From NCBI RefSeq assembly GCF_000980835.1, contig NZ_CP011312.1, positions 992,001 through 1,056,000 on the forward strand: a DNA stretch of 64,000 bases. The letters are read 5' to 3'. This document shows, piece after piece, positions 35,492 through 45,173 of this stretch. The number at the start of each line of letters is the position of its first letter. Position 1 is the first letter of the stretch. The translations under genes were made by a program, and so were the position numbers. The stretch is from Corynebacterium kutscheri. GTDB lineage: Bacteria; Actinomycetota; Actinomycetes; Mycobacteriales; Mycobacteriaceae. The notes beneath the pieces are model-generated. The model saw only the letters and a program-made list of their open reading frames with translations, was not told the origin of the DNA and searched no databases.

Positions 35492-36478
35492 ATGAGCCTT
35501 TTGGATATCTACGATGCATTGCTATTTGATCTTGATGGTACGGTCTGGGAGGGTGGACGGCCACTTCCTGATGCACCAGAAGTCATCAATGCTTCGCCGG
35601 TTCCAGTTGTTTATATCACCAATAATGCTTCGCGGGGTCCGGTTGCTGTTGCAGAATTACTCAATGGCATGAATATTACAACCACTTCTGATCAAATCTT
35701 GACTTCTGCTATGGCAGCGGTTGAATTGGTTACTGATCAATTTCCGGTGGGTTCGCCAGTTTATGTATTAGGCTCAGATTCTTTTAAAGAGTTGGTAACT
35801 CAGGCAGGACTAAAGGTCGTTGTTAGCGCAGATGAGAATCCTGTAGCAGTTATTCATGGGCATAACCCTGATACTGGTTGGGCACAACTTAGTGAGGCAG
35901 CGCTTGCAATTCGTCGTGGTGCAAAATATTTTGCGTCCAATTTAGATACAACTTTGCCTTCTGAGCGTGGTTTGTTGGTGGGCAATGGATCCATGGTGGC
36001 TGCTTTGGTAAGCGCTACTGGTGTTACTCCGATAAGCGCTGGTAAACCAGAACCAGCCATGTTTTATTCTGCACAACGAAAATTATCCGCAATTAAACCT
36101 TTAGCAATTGGCGATCGGCTGAATACCGATATTGCAGGCGGAGTGGCTGCGGGTATGGATAGTTTACACGTGCTCACCGGTGTCTCTTTGCATTGGGCAT
36201 TATTGCGAGCAATTCCAGAAGAACGCCCCACCTATGTTGCAGATGGTTTGATTGATTTACATCGCACACCAGAAGAGCTACTTCCTGGTCCACAAGGTAG
36301 TTTTACTGCGCTTTTCGACGGCGATACGTTGGTTCTTAGCGGTGGTAATAATACAAGTACTGCAACTGAAGCGTTACGCTCTGCTATTGCTTGCGCATGG
36401 ACAAAGCCAGAAGCTTTTAATGGTGAAGTACGTGCTGAGGGCCAACATGCGCAACGTGCAGTTGGGCAGTGGCAGTAA
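35492..36478 (+). CDS. HAD superfamily subfamily IIA phosphatase
   Basis: NagD/pyridoxal-phosphatase-like hydrolase, 328 residues from ATG 35492. HAD motif I is LLFDLDGTVW (nucleophile Asp), motif II YITNN, motif III near GKPEPAMF, and motif IV IGDRLNTDIAGG. The C-terminal ~75 residues extend beyond the HAD fold. A TTG at 35483 is possible but lies in the -10 element. The stop overlaps the next small gene's start (TAATG), so they are coupled. The substrate is unknown. Confidence 0.88.
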   Translation: MSLLDIYDALLFDLDGTVWEGGRPLPDAPEVINASPVPVVYITNNASRGPVAVAELLNGMNITTTSDQILTSAMAAVELVTDQFPVGSPVYVLGSDSFKELVTQAGLKVVVSADENPVAVIHGHNPDTGWAQLSEAALAIRRGAKYFASNLDTTLPSERGLLVGNGSMVAALVSATGVTPISAGKPEPAMFYSAQRKLSAIKPLAIGDRLNTDIAGGVAAGMDSLHVLTGVSLHWALLRAIPEERPTYVADGLIDLHRTPEELLPGPQGSFTALFDGDTLVLSGGNNTSTATEALRSAIACAWTKPEAFNGEVRAEGQHAQRAVGQWQ

Positions 36479-36639
36479 TGAGTGCACCTATTCCTGGTGA
36501 TCCACGGGCATTGTCGGTGACGCCGGAAAAACTACAGGAACAAGTTGAAGAAGTATTGGGGGAGAGTTTTTCTTCATTAGAAGAAGAAGCCGATATTTTA
36601 GAACGTGCGCATAATGTTCTTGCGCAGGCTTTACAGTAG
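36478..36639 (+). CDS. Small acidic conserved protein
   Basis: A 53-residue protein starting at the TAATG junction with the HAD gene and ending TAG at 36639. It is acidic, with a predicted helical stretch rich in Glu and Leu (VTPEKLQEQVEEVLGE, SLEEEADILERAHNVL) that may form a coiled coil. A small gene occupies this slot between the HAD phosphatase and tlyA in related Actinobacteria. Function unknown. Confidence 0.75.
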   Translation: MSAPIPGDPRALSVTPEKLQEQVEEVLGESFSSLEEEADILERAHNVLAQALQ

Positions 36640-36684
36640 GTTTAATAAAGTTATTTTTGCTCCGATTTTTGATTAGGATGTGCC

Positions 36685-37506
36685 ATGGCTGGACGTTACC
36701 GTCTTGATGCTGAGCTGGTTCGACGTAAAATTGCCCGCTCACGTGAGCATGCCACAGAGTTGATTCGTGGCGGACATGTTCTAGTGGCTGGTATGCTAGC
36801 TACCAAACCAGCCACCCAAGTAACGGCGGATATCTCTATTAAAGTCAACGAGGCTGTTATTGAGGATTGGGCATCTCGAGGGGCACAAAAATTACTCGGT
36901 GCTTTAGCACACTTTGAAGCGCATGGTCTTGATCTTAAAGATAAAAAAGTATTAGATGCAGGGGCTTCTACAGGTGGTTTTACTGATGTTTCATTACGTC
37001 GGGGAGCACGTGAAGTGGTAGCGGTTGATGTCGGTTATGGTCAGCTTATTTGGCGATTACAAAATGATGATCGCGTGCGTGTATTAGATCGGACAAATAT
37101 TCGTTATCTCACCCCAGAACTATGCGGGGGATTATGCGATGTTATGGTCGGTGATCTTTCTTTTATCTCCTTGAAACTCACACTACCGGCTATCGTGGCG
37201 TGTCTTTCTCCGGGAGCTGATCTTTTACCAATGGTGAAGCCACAATTTGAGGTGGGTAAAGACCGGTTGGGCAGCGGTGGCGTAGTACGTAGTAATCAGT
37301 TGCGTGCAGAGGTTACCCAGGAGATTGCGGTATTTGCGCAGTCACTAGGATTAAGTCTTATTGATGCCGTAGCTAGTCCACTGCCAGGGCCAAGCGGTAA
37401 TGTGGAGTATTTTTTGTGGCTGATTAAAGATGGTGGCGAGGCGTCGAAAAGCGAAGAAGAAATTCATGATTTAATCGCTAGAGCTGTTCTAGAAGGGCCA
37501 CAATGA
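36685..37506 (+). CDS. tlyA: TlyA-family 2'-O-rRNA methyltransferase
   Basis: 273 residues. The N-terminal S4-type RNA-binding domain (residues 1-~60, RLDAELVRRKIARSREHATE) is followed by an FtsJ-like methyltransferase fold with the SAM motif VLDAGASTGGFTD. TlyA methylates 16S C1409 and 23S C1920 in mycobacteria, where loss gives capreomycin resistance. The ATG lies behind TAGGATG. It overlaps nadK by four bases (ATGA). Confidence 0.93.
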   Translation: MAGRYRLDAELVRRKIARSREHATELIRGGHVLVAGMLATKPATQVTADISIKVNEAVIEDWASRGAQKLLGALAHFEAHGLDLKDKKVLDAGASTGGFTDVSLRRGAREVVAVDVGYGQLIWRLQNDDRVRVLDRTNIRYLTPELCGGLCDVMVGDLSFISLKLTLPAIVACLSPGADLLPMVKPQFEVGKDRLGSGGVVRSNQLRAEVTQEIAVFAQSLGLSLIDAVASPLPGPSGNVEYFLWLIKDGGEASKSEEEIHDLIARAVLEGPQ

Positions 37507-38456
37507 GCACGTCGAAAAGAAGTGTTTTATTAGTTCCGCATACTGGTAGAGCATCAAATATTGCTTCTGCGGCACTTACTGCGGAGCTTTTATATGATGC
37601 CGGGATTGATGTGAGAGTGTTTGATCATTATGATCAGCAAGTTATTATCGATCATCCAGTGCTAAGCCAGTTTGCATTATCGAAATGTGCTAGCGATCCC
37701 ACACAGGGGGTAGAGCTGGTACTTGTGCTTGGTGGAGATGGTACTTTTTTGCGTGCCGCCGATATGGCGCATGCAGCTGATTTGCCTATGCTAGGAATTA
37801 ATTTAGGCCACGTTGGTTTTTTGGCGGAATGGGAAAAAGATTCCATTGATGAGGCTGTTACCCGGATTACCAATAATAATTATCATGTTGAAGAGCGGAT
37901 GACGCTTTCAGTATTGATAAAAAACGCACAGGGAGTTATTTGTGGAAGTGGCTGGGCACTTAATGAGGTTAGTATAGAAAATAGCAATCGACGAGGCGTA
38001 CTTGATGCAATCTTAGAAGTTGATGGCAGGCCAGTAAGCTCTTTTGGTTGCGATGGAGTATTGGTATCTACCCCGACTGGTTCAACCGCTTATGCATTTT
38101 CTGCGGGCGGGCCAGTATTGTGGCCAGAATTGGAAGCCATATTGGTAGTACCTAATAATGCACATGCTCTTTTTACTAAACCATTAGTGGTGGGTCCACA
38201 ATCGCGGGTGGCAATAGAAAGCTTGCCGACAACTTTTCCGGCGACGGTTGTTTTTGATGGGGCACGTAGTATTGATATGCCACCGGGATATCGAGTTGAA
38301 GTAGTTCGTGGTCAGCGGCCGGTGAAGTGGATTCGGTTGGATGATTTGCCCTTTGCGGATCGATTGGTTTCTAAGCTTCGACTTCCGGTAGCCGGTTGGC
38401 GTGGACCTGCTGAGGAAAGAAAAGATACCTCGGATTGTTCAGAGGATATGTTGTAA
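37503..38456 (+). CDS. nadK: NAD kinase
   Basis: Phosphorylates NAD to NADP using ATP or polyphosphate. 317 residues with GGDGT at 77-81, the conserved NLGHVGFLAE, and STPTGSTAYAFSAGGP for substrate binding. The ATG overlaps the tlyA stop, indicating coupling. The tlyA-nadK-recN order is conserved in Actinobacteria. Confidence 0.96.
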   Translation: MSTSKRSVLLVPHTGRASNIASAALTAELLYDAGIDVRVFDHYDQQVIIDHPVLSQFALSKCASDPTQGVELVLVLGGDGTFLRAADMAHAADLPMLGINLGHVGFLAEWEKDSIDEAVTRITNNNYHVEERMTLSVLIKNAQGVICGSGWALNEVSIENSNRRGVLDAILEVDGRPVSSFGCDGVLVSTPTGSTAYAFSAGGPVLWPELEAILVVPNNAHALFTKPLVVGPQSRVAIESLPTTFPATVVFDGARSIDMPPGYRVEVVRGQRPVKWIRLDDLPFADRLVSKLRLPVAGWRGPAEERKDTSDCSEDML

Positions 38457-38494
38457 TTTAGCACTCATGTTCGCATATTGGTGGGTCGGTTCGC

Positions 38495-38500
38495 TATGAT
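38495..38500 (+). promoter_or_regulatory. -10 element for leaderless recN
   Basis: TATGAT ends six bases before ATG 38507 with no ribosome-binding site, so recN is likely transcribed from its own start codon. No LexA box was recognised in the 50 bases before it. Confidence 0.5.
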
Positions 38501-38506
38501 TAGTTC

Positions 38507-40261
38507 ATGCTCGCTGAAATTGAGTTTGAAAACATAGGCGTTATCCCGCAGGCATCATTGGAGCTTAGTTCGGGGCTCACTGTTCTTACTGGTGAGACTG
38601 GTGCCGGTAAAACCATGGTTGTTACTGGTTTGCGTCTTTTAACTGGTGGTCGTGCAGATGCTTCAAGGGTGCGAGTAGGTGCGGCTCGTGCAGTGGTTGA
38701 AGGACGTTTTATTGTTGATAACCTTAGCGAGGATGCACATGCCGTAGTGCGCGAGGTAGTGGAGTCCGCTGGTGGGGAACCGGATGAAAATGGTGAGATT
38801 ATCGCCACTCGGGTCGTTAATGCGAATGGACGTTCTAAAGCGCATCTTGGTGGCCGTGCGGTTCCAGCAAGTAGCTTGCATAGTTTTAGTACCGAATTAT
38901 TAACTATTCACGGGCAAAATGATCAACTCCGGCTATTGAGTCTAGATCGGCAGCGCGATGCGCTTGATCGTATGGATCCAGATGTGCAAAAACTGGCTGC
39001 CACTTTTTCTGCTGCCTATAAAAAGTGGCGAGAAATGGCTAAGAAGTTACGCGAGCATACCAATTCTCGGATGGAATTAGCGCAAGAAGCAGATCGGTTG
39101 GATTTTGCGATTAATGAAATTACCGCTATTAACCCAAGTATTGGTGAAGATCTTCAGTTGCAAGAAACTATTCGACGTTTGCAAGACGTTGATGCACTAA
39201 GAGAGCAAACATTAACCGTGCTTGCACATCTTGATGGGGCAGCGTCAATAAGTGAATATGGTGCGATCGAGGATGATCAAAATGGTGCTTCTGATTTGCT
39301 TGGGCAAGCAGCATCAGTGCTTTTAGGAAGTGAAGATAAAGATTTACGCGGGTTAGGCGATCGCCTAGCTGATGTTATTGCTATTACCGGTGAAGTTTCT
39401 GCCGAAGTGGGACGGTTTTTGAATCAATTGCCTAGTGATGATGAGGAACTAGATAAGTTAATGCTGCGTCAGCAGGAGCTTAAATCTTTGACTCGCAAAT
39501 ACGCTCCCGATATTGAAGGGGTCATAAAGTGGCTGAAAAAAGCAGAAAAAAAGCGCGCAACGATTGATACCTCACCAGAAGCATTGGAAAAACTGACTAA
39601 AGATGTCGCTGATGCAGAGGCCAGCATGTTAAAGGTGGGCAAAAAATTATCAGCTGCGCGTATTGCGCTGGCAGAAAAATTAAGTGCAGCAGTAACTCAA
39701 GAGATACATGGTCTAGCGATGAATAAGGCTGTTTTTGTAGTTGACGTGCGCACTGTTGCCCCGAGTAAAAACGGTCTTGATGAGGTGGAGTTTTTGCTGG
39801 CTCCTAATTCAGCTGCGCAGCCACGACCATTAGCTACTTCGGCATCTGGTGGTGAGCTATCTCGAGTAATGCTTGCTTTGGAGGTTGTGCTATCGGCAGG
39901 TTCTTCAGGAACCACGATGGTCTTTGATGAGGTTGATGCTGGGGTAGGTGGTCGTGCTGCGGTAGAAATTGCTAAACGCTTAGCTAGGTTGGCGCAAAAA
40001 AACCAAGTTATTGTGGTCACGCATTTGCCGCAGGTAGCCGCTTTTGCTGACACTCATGTGCATGTCTCTAAGAATGTCGGTGATGAATCAGTGACTTCCG
40101 CAGTAGAAAAACTTGATGATGAGCGACGAGTAGAAGAAATTGCTCGTATGCTTGCTGGTTTAGATGACACTGAGACTGGACGTGCGCATGCTGAGGAATT
40201 ACTAGCAACTGCCCGGAAAACTATCGCTGCTTGGCGGGCAAGTTCAGCAGAAGTTCACTAA
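38507..40261 (+). CDS. recN: DNA repair protein RecN
   Basis: SMC-like ATPase acting at double-strand breaks. 584 residues: Walker A GETGAGKT at 29-36, a central coiled coil (~150-400) split by a short hinge, then the signature SASGGELSRVMLALE and Walker B TMVFDEVDAGVGG. The ITGEVSAE and LREH segments fit RecN. The probable leaderless start is discussed separately. Confidence 0.96.
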   Translation: MLAEIEFENIGVIPQASLELSSGLTVLTGETGAGKTMVVTGLRLLTGGRADASRVRVGAARAVVEGRFIVDNLSEDAHAVVREVVESAGGEPDENGEIIATRVVNANGRSKAHLGGRAVPASSLHSFSTELLTIHGQNDQLRLLSLDRQRDALDRMDPDVQKLAATFSAAYKKWREMAKKLREHTNSRMELAQEADRLDFAINEITAINPSIGEDLQLQETIRRLQDVDALREQTLTVLAHLDGAASISEYGAIEDDQNGASDLLGQAASVLLGSEDKDLRGLGDRLADVIAITGEVSAEVGRFLNQLPSDDEELDKLMLRQQELKSLTRKYAPDIEGVIKWLKKAEKKRATIDTSPEALEKLTKDVADAEASMLKVGKKLSAARIALAEKLSAAVTQEIHGLAMNKAVFVVDVRTVAPSKNGLDEVEFLLAPNSAAQPRPLATSASGGELSRVMLALEVVLSAGSSGTTMVFDEVDAGVGGRAAVEIAKRLARLAQKNQVIVVTHLPQVAAFADTHVHVSKNVGDESVTSAVEKLDDERRVEEIARMLAGLDDTETGRAHAEELLATARKTIAAWRASSAEVH

Positions 40262-40414
40262 AACTGGTTAAGGTCCTCCTTGGTTGCAAAGGGGGTGAAA
40301 AATACATAGTTGGACAATGTTATATGCAGTTAGTGGGTTCCTGCTGGGAGAAAAGTTCTTTTCATACCGCGTGCCTTCACACATTTACTCTTGCACATGG
40401 TCACAATACCAAGC

Positions 40415-41599
40415 ATGAGTCTATTCTCTCGCGCCAGTGAACTTCCCGGCCTATCCGCGCCTCTTCGTGATTGTCGTGATAATGCTAAAGGTTTTAAACG
40501 TTTAAGCGAAGGTGATATTGCGGTTATTGATCAGGCAGACGTTTCGCGTGGTCTTGCGCAAAAACTAATTGATGCGCATCCAGCAGCAGTGATTAATGCC
40601 GGGCAATTTTCTACCGGAATTATTCCTAACTTCGGCCCACAGATGCTCCTGGACGAGGGAATTATCCTGGTCGAAGGGGTAGGCGAGGAAGTCTGGAATG
40701 GCTTTAAAGATGGGAAAAAAGCACGGCTTACCGATGAAGGACAGCTTTATTATGGCGACAAGATGGTTGTTGCTGGCGTAGTTGTTACCACAGAATCCGC
40801 TGAACAGAATTTCGCTGAGGCGCAACGATCGCTGGTAGATCATATGGAGGCCTATTTTGGAAACAGTATCCAATTTATCCATTCCGAAGCACCTCTGCTT
40901 ATCGACGGTCTAGGGATCCCCGATATTGGTTCTACAATAGAAGGTCGCAAAGTGCTTGTGGTAAGCCCTGGCATGGGGCATCGCAGCCAGATGAAACAAC
41001 TGCGTAATTTTATTCGAGAATTTGAACCCGCAATTATCGGTGTTGATGGTGCTGCCGATACGCTTGTTGAGCTTGGGTATAAACCTGATCTTATCGTCGG
41101 TAATCCGGCTGGTATTGGTTCTGATGCTTTGCGTAGTGGTGCGCGTGTCGTATTGCCAGCAGATCCTGATGGACATGCGACTGGTTTGGAAAGAATACAA
41201 GATCTTGGCATTGCGGCAATGACATTTCCTGCTGCGGTTGATTCTGCAACCGATTTAGCGCTTCTTTTAGCCGATTATCATGGGGCACAATTAATTGTTA
41301 ATGCCGGGGCGCCGTTGAATTTAGCGGGTATTTTTTCCGGTGGTGAACAAGCGAACCCATCTTCGTTAATATCACGGGCTAAAGTGGGCACAAAACTTGT
41401 TGATGCACAGGTTATCGGTGATCTTTACACTATCCGAACCGTTGGAAACCTGGCTTGGTTGTGGGCAGTATTAGGTATTTTTGTTGCTTGCGCTGTGATT
41501 GTGCTTATCGCGGGTACCACAGGTAGTGGCAGCTTTAGTGAAAATCTTATTGATACATGGAACAACATTGCGTTGTGGTTCCAGGGATTATTTAGCTAA
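40415..41599 (+). CDS. steA: Cytokinetic ring / cell-separation protein SteA
   Basis: 394 residues from ATG 40415 (MSLFSRASELPGLSAPLRD), matching the corynebacterial SteA N-terminus; the open frame to 40391 adds only a few unrelated residues. The cytoplasmic part resembles a thiamin-pyrophosphokinase-like fold (LVVSPGMGHRSQMKQLRNFI, IIGVDGAADTLVELGYKPDLIVG). A hydrophobic helix (~350-372) and short tail close the protein. In C. glutamicum SteA and SteB act with the RipC-FtsEX-type pathway in daughter-cell separation. It lies 12 bases before steB. Confidence 0.88.
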   Translation: MSLFSRASELPGLSAPLRDCRDNAKGFKRLSEGDIAVIDQADVSRGLAQKLIDAHPAAVINAGQFSTGIIPNFGPQMLLDEGIILVEGVGEEVWNGFKDGKKARLTDEGQLYYGDKMVVAGVVVTTESAEQNFAEAQRSLVDHMEAYFGNSIQFIHSEAPLLIDGLGIPDIGSTIEGRKVLVVSPGMGHRSQMKQLRNFIREFEPAIIGVDGAADTLVELGYKPDLIVGNPAGIGSDALRSGARVVLPADPDGHATGLERIQDLGIAAMTFPAAVDSATDLALLLADYHGAQLIVNAGAPLNLAGIFSGGEQANPSSLISRAKVGTKLVDAQVIGDLYTIRTVGNLAWLWAVLGIFVACAVIVLIAGTTGSGSFSENLIDTWNNIALWFQGLFS

Positions 41600-41611
41600 A
41601 GGGGAGAAAAC

Positions 41612-42562
41612 ATGGCAAAAAACAGCGGTCGTTCCGCAACGGTTATTGCAAGTATTGCCTTTGGTCTTGCCCTAGGTGTAGCAGGCGGAACCTATATTCT
41701 TGCGCCTAATTTATCTGGTGGGGCTAATGAGATAAGTGCAGATTTGGAACAGCAACGCGATCAAGCACTTCATGAAGCAGAGATAGCAGAAGCGCAAGCA
41801 GCAACTGCTGATAGCTTTATTGATACTGCTGCGCTGGATTTCGTTGCCGGCAGTTTGACCGAACGCCCAGTACTTATTATGCACACTGAGGATGCCGATG
41901 CAGATGATATTGCTAGTGTGCGCTACTTATTAGATTTTGCAGGGGCAATAAACTCCGGCACTATTGAATTAAAAGATAAATTTTTTAACCAATCGGGTGC
42001 GGATGGATTAAAAAATATTGTTTCTACGACGCTACCAGCAGGTGCGACCTTATCAACCGATCAACTTGATGCGGGAACCCATGCTGGGCAGTCATTAGGT
42101 TCAGCATTACTACTTAATCGTGAAACTGCTGAACAACAATCCACTATCGAAGAACGAGCCATTGTGCTGGGTGGATTGCGTGGCGACGGCTATATTTCTT
42201 ATGAAGAAGGAACCATTTTGCCAGCTCAAGCAATTGTTTTTATTGTTGGTAATAAAGACGGTTTCGAAGATAATTTTACTGCCCAGAATCAAGCTGCTTT
42301 TGCCCGTGCTTTAGATTCACGAGGATCCGGGGTAGTAGTTGCGGGTCGCATTTTTAGTGCTGCGGATACTGGTGTGATGGGAATTTTACGCGATAATGCC
42401 TTAGCTAGGCAGGAAGTATCTACTGTAGATTCAGTTGATCGCACTTGGGGTAGAATCGCCACAGTTTTGGCGGTAAGAGAACAACTTGCTGGTGGCTCTG
42501 GACAATATGGCGCAGCAGCATCGGCTGAAGCTGCTTCCCCAGCACCAAATATGCGTGGTTAA
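41612..42562 (+). CDS. steB: SteB / MctB-family membrane protein
   Basis: 316 residues with one N-terminal membrane helix (about 9-30) and then a coiled-coil-prone segment (DLEQQRDQALHEAEIAEAQA, ~45-66); the rest is extracytoplasmic. This is the family annotated as copper transporter MctB in mycobacteria (Rv1698) and as SteB, partner of SteA, in C. glutamicum; the cell-separation role fits the neighbour better. The Ala/Ser-rich tail is low complexity. AAGGGGAG precedes the ATG. Confidence 0.87.
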   Translation: MAKNSGRSATVIASIAFGLALGVAGGTYILAPNLSGGANEISADLEQQRDQALHEAEIAEAQAATADSFIDTAALDFVAGSLTERPVLIMHTEDADADDIASVRYLLDFAGAINSGTIELKDKFFNQSGADGLKNIVSTTLPAGATLSTDQLDAGTHAGQSLGSALLLNRETAEQQSTIEERAIVLGGLRGDGYISYEEGTILPAQAIVFIVGNKDGFEDNFTAQNQAAFARALDSRGSGVVVAGRIFSAADTGVMGILRDNALARQEVSTVDSVDRTWGRIATVLAVREQLAGGSGQYGAAASAEAASPAPNMRG

Positions 42563-42573
42563 ATTGGTTTCTT

Positions 42574-43224
42574 ATGCAGCATGATTTCCAGGTTCTAGAT
42601 TCTGAGTTGCTTGTCGACGCTCCTATCATTGCGCTTCGCCGTGATCAGGTGGTGATGCCAGGTGGTACGAGTGCTTCAAGGGAAGTAGTCGAACATTTTG
42701 GTGCGGTAGCAGTGGTTGCTTTTCGGGAAGGAAAAATCTTTCTAGTGGAGCAATACCGACATTCAATAGGTCAGCGCTTGATGGAGTTACCAGCAGGTTT
42801 ATTGGATTATGTTGATGAAGAAGCTCTTGATTGTGCACAACGCGAATTACGCGAAGAAGCCGGGTTAGCCGCTAAAAAATGGTCGGTACTGCTTGATCTA
42901 GCAACCAGTCCTGGCTTTTGTGATGAGGCAGTGCGGGTGTTTCTGGCCCAGGATTTGCTAGAGGTTGAGAGACCAATGCTAGAAGACGAAGAAGCCGATA
43001 TGAGTACTAGCTGGGTTGATGTGGAAGCAGCTGTGGCACAGGTTTTCCGTGGCGAGATAGCAAATGCTATTGCTGTTGCCGGTATTTTGGCTGTTTATCA
43101 GGTTCTTCAAGGCGGGTATGCATTACGTGGCACTAATAGTGCTTTTTCTCTTCGGCCCACGCGGCTTGCTGCGCGTCGAAAAGCAGCCCCTGGTGCTGAT
43201 ATGAAGAAGATCGCACGTGGCTGA
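42574..43224 (+). CDS. Nudix hydrolase (ADP-ribose pyrophosphatase-like)
   Basis: 216 residues with a Nudix box around 75-97 ([11 protein letters not shown]...RELREEAGL), giving Mg2+ and pyrophosphate binding; [15 protein letters not shown] is typical for ADP-ribose pyrophosphatases. The spacing in the first half of the box has one extra residue against the consensus. The C-terminus is basic. It lies 11 bases after steB and overlaps xerD by eight bases. In C. glutamicum and mycobacteria pyrG sits between these two genes; it is absent here. Confidence 0.88.
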   Translation: MQHDFQVLDSELLVDAPIIALRRDQVVMPGGTSASREVVEHFGAVAVVAFREGKIFLVEQYRHSIGQRLMELPAGLLDYVDEEALDCAQRELREEAGLAAKKWSVLLDLATSPGFCDEAVRVFLAQDLLEVERPMLEDEEADMSTSWVDVEAAVAQVFRGEIANAIAVAGILAVYQVLQGGYALRGTNSAFSLRPTRLAARRKAAPGADMKKIARG

Positions 43225-44119
43225 TCCTGGTCTTATTGCGCGTAATTGGCTTACCCATTTATCAGTAGAACGTGGGCTTAGCGCAAATACTTTAAGTAAT
43301 TATCGGCGTGATGTGCAACGGTACCTCTCCTGGTTAGAAGCCGCAAAAATTACTGATTTAGAGTCAGTTGCGGCAACTGATCTGGAAGCTTATGTGCGGG
43401 ATTTACGCCGTGGTGGGTTAGCGGTTTCTTCAAGCGGGCGTGCTTTAGTGGTTGCTCGTGGCTTGCATAAGTTTGCAATGTTGGAAGGTGAGCTAGATAT
43501 TGATGTAGCTCAGGAGGTTTCACCACCACTTACCCCTAAGCACCTACCTGATGTGTTAAGTATCGAGGAAGTCACTCAGCTTATCGACGCTATCCCTGAT
43601 GGAGAATATGCAACTCCATTTGATCTTCGGGATAAGGCACTTATTGAGCTCCTTTATGCGACAGGCGCACGAATATCAGAAATTAGTGCATTGCCAGTTG
43701 ATGAGTTTAGTGAATTAACCGGGGTTTTACGTCTTACCGGCAAAGGAAATAAGCAGCGTATTGTACCAATGGGGACAAAAGCAATTACGGCTGTTGAGGC
43801 ATATGTTGTGCGTGGGCGACCAAGTTTAGCTAAGGGTAAGTCGCATGCTTTATTTCTTAATAAGCGTGGTGGTCAGTTATCTAGACAGAGTGCGTGGGCA
43901 ATTATTAAACAAGCTGCACAACGGGCGGGGATTGTTAAAGATATTTCCCCACATACTTTAAGACATAGTTTTGGTACCCACTTGATTGAAGGTGGCGCAG
44001 ATGTGCGTGTGGTGCAAGAATTATTGGGGCATTCTTCAGTGACCACAACTCAAATTTATACCCATGTTTCGGCAGAGAATTTGCGTCAAGTATGGCGTAC
44101 GGCGCATCCGCGCGCATAA
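43217..44119 (+). CDS. xerD: Tyrosine recombinase XerD
   Basis: Resolves chromosome dimers at dif together with XerC. 300 residues: N-terminal SAM-like core-binding domain (1-~105), then the catalytic domain with Arg152 (ATGARISE), His246 and Arg249 ([12 protein letters not shown]), His272 (LLGHSS) and the nucleophile Tyr281 (TQIYTHV). The start is GTG 43217 inside the end of the Nudix gene. Position beside parA-scpAB supports XerD rather than a phage integrase. Confidence 0.95.
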   Translation: MADPGLIARNWLTHLSVERGLSANTLSNYRRDVQRYLSWLEAAKITDLESVAATDLEAYVRDLRRGGLAVSSSGRALVVARGLHKFAMLEGELDIDVAQEVSPPLTPKHLPDVLSIEEVTQLIDAIPDGEYATPFDLRDKALIELLYATGARISEISALPVDEFSELTGVLRLTGKGNKQRIVPMGTKAITAVEAYVVRGRPSLAKGKSHALFLNKRGGQLSRQSAWAIIKQAAQRAGIVKDISPHTLRHSFGTHLIEGGADVRVVQELLGHSSVTTTQIYTHVSAENLRQVWRTAHPRA

Positions 44120-44297
44120 CAGAGCGCAAGTAGTTGTACTGCGACACGGCGTTAGGGTTTGTTACCTTGCTTAGAGCTACCTTGGCAGTAGTGTAGGTAC
44201 AAGAAATAAATGACAGACGTGTAAGCTTGAATGAAAAAAGTGGACATGTCCTGCCGGCCGGCAAGATATAGGTAATAGTCAAGGAAAAGGAATTGAC
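44120..44297 (+). promoter_or_regulatory. parA upstream region with two abutting palindromes
   Basis: GGACATGTCC (44242-44251) is directly followed by TGCCGGCCGGCA (44252-44263); both are perfect palindromes and they touch without a gap. They lie 35-56 bases before ATG 44298, close to likely -10 sequence (TATAGG/TAATAG). The GC-rich patch stands out in AT-rich surroundings. It may be a regulator-binding site for the parA-scpAB operon. GAAAAGGA is the parA ribosome-binding site. Confidence 0.5.
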
Positions 44298-45170
44298 ATG
44301 AGCGAATCGGGACTGTTTGAAGCCCCCGAACAGAAGGTGGGTCTTACTGGGCGCCCTCTGCGCGAATTTCCAGATCCAGCGCCTCTTGATCGTCATGGTC
44401 CGGCAACAATTCTTAGTATGTGCAATCAAAAAGGCGGGGTGGGTAAAACTACTTCGACAATCAATTTGGGTGCATGCCTTGCGGAGGCAGGTAGGAAAGT
44501 TCTTTTAGTCGACCTGGATCCCCAAGGGGCGCTATCGGCTGGGTTGAATATTGCTTATGAGGAACTTGATGTCACTGTCTATAACCTGATGGTGGATAAT
44601 ACCGTGGGTATACATAATGCCATTCACCATACTTCGGTACCGGGTTTAGACTTGGTACCAGCAAATATTGACCTATCCGCAGCAGAAATTCAGTTGGTTA
44701 ATGAGGTTGGTCGGGAACAAACTTTAGCGCGAGCATTACGCCCAGTGCTTAAAGATTATGACTACATTATTCTCGACTGCCAACCCTCCTTGGGACTATT
44801 GACTGTTAATGCGCTTGCTTGTTCACATGGAGTTATCATTCCTATGGAATGTGAGTATTTCTCCTTGCGCGGGCTAGCACTGCTTACCGATACCGTGGAA
44901 AAAGTACGGGATCGCCTTAATTTCAACTTAGAAATTGTCGGTATTTTGGTAACAATGTTTGATCGACGTACCTCGCACTCACGGGAAGTTATGTCGCGAG
45001 TAGTGGAAGTTTTTCAAGATCGTGTTTTTGATACTGTTATCACCCGTACGGTGCGTTTTCCAGAAACTACTGTTGCTGGGGAACCTATCACTTCCTGGGC
45101 ACCACATTCACCAGGGGCACACCAGTACCGACAATTGGCACGAGAAGTTATTGAACGCACCACGCGCTAG
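44298..45170 (+). CDS. ParA/Soj-family ATPase
   Basis: 290 residues with the deviant Walker A CNQKGGVGKTT at 42-52, LLVDLDPQGALSAGL, and the DCQPSLGLLTVNAL switch region. No parB is adjacent. This ParA paralogue is conserved next to scpAB in corynebacteria and mycobacteria and is distinct from the origin-proximal ParA. It probably acts in chromosome organisation with the condensin subunits encoded downstream (inference from context). It ends four bases before scpA. Confidence 0.92.
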   Translation: MSESGLFEAPEQKVGLTGRPLREFPDPAPLDRHGPATILSMCNQKGGVGKTTSTINLGACLAEAGRKVLLVDLDPQGALSAGLNIAYEELDVTVYNLMVDNTVGIHNAIHHTSVPGLDLVPANIDLSAAEIQLVNEVGREQTLARALRPVLKDYDYIILDCQPSLGLLTVNALACSHGVIIPMECEYFSLRGLALLTDTVEKVRDRLNFNLEIVGILVTMFDRRTSHSREVMSRVVEVFQDRVFDTVITRTVRFPETTVAGEPITSWAPHSPGAHQYRQLAREVIERTTR

Positions 45171-45173
45171 CAT

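Noticed and set aside
43217-44119. XerD-like gene as a phage or island integrase
   Set aside because: Neighbours are conserved core genes in the normal order, with no attachment-site repeats, tRNA or phage genes adjacent.
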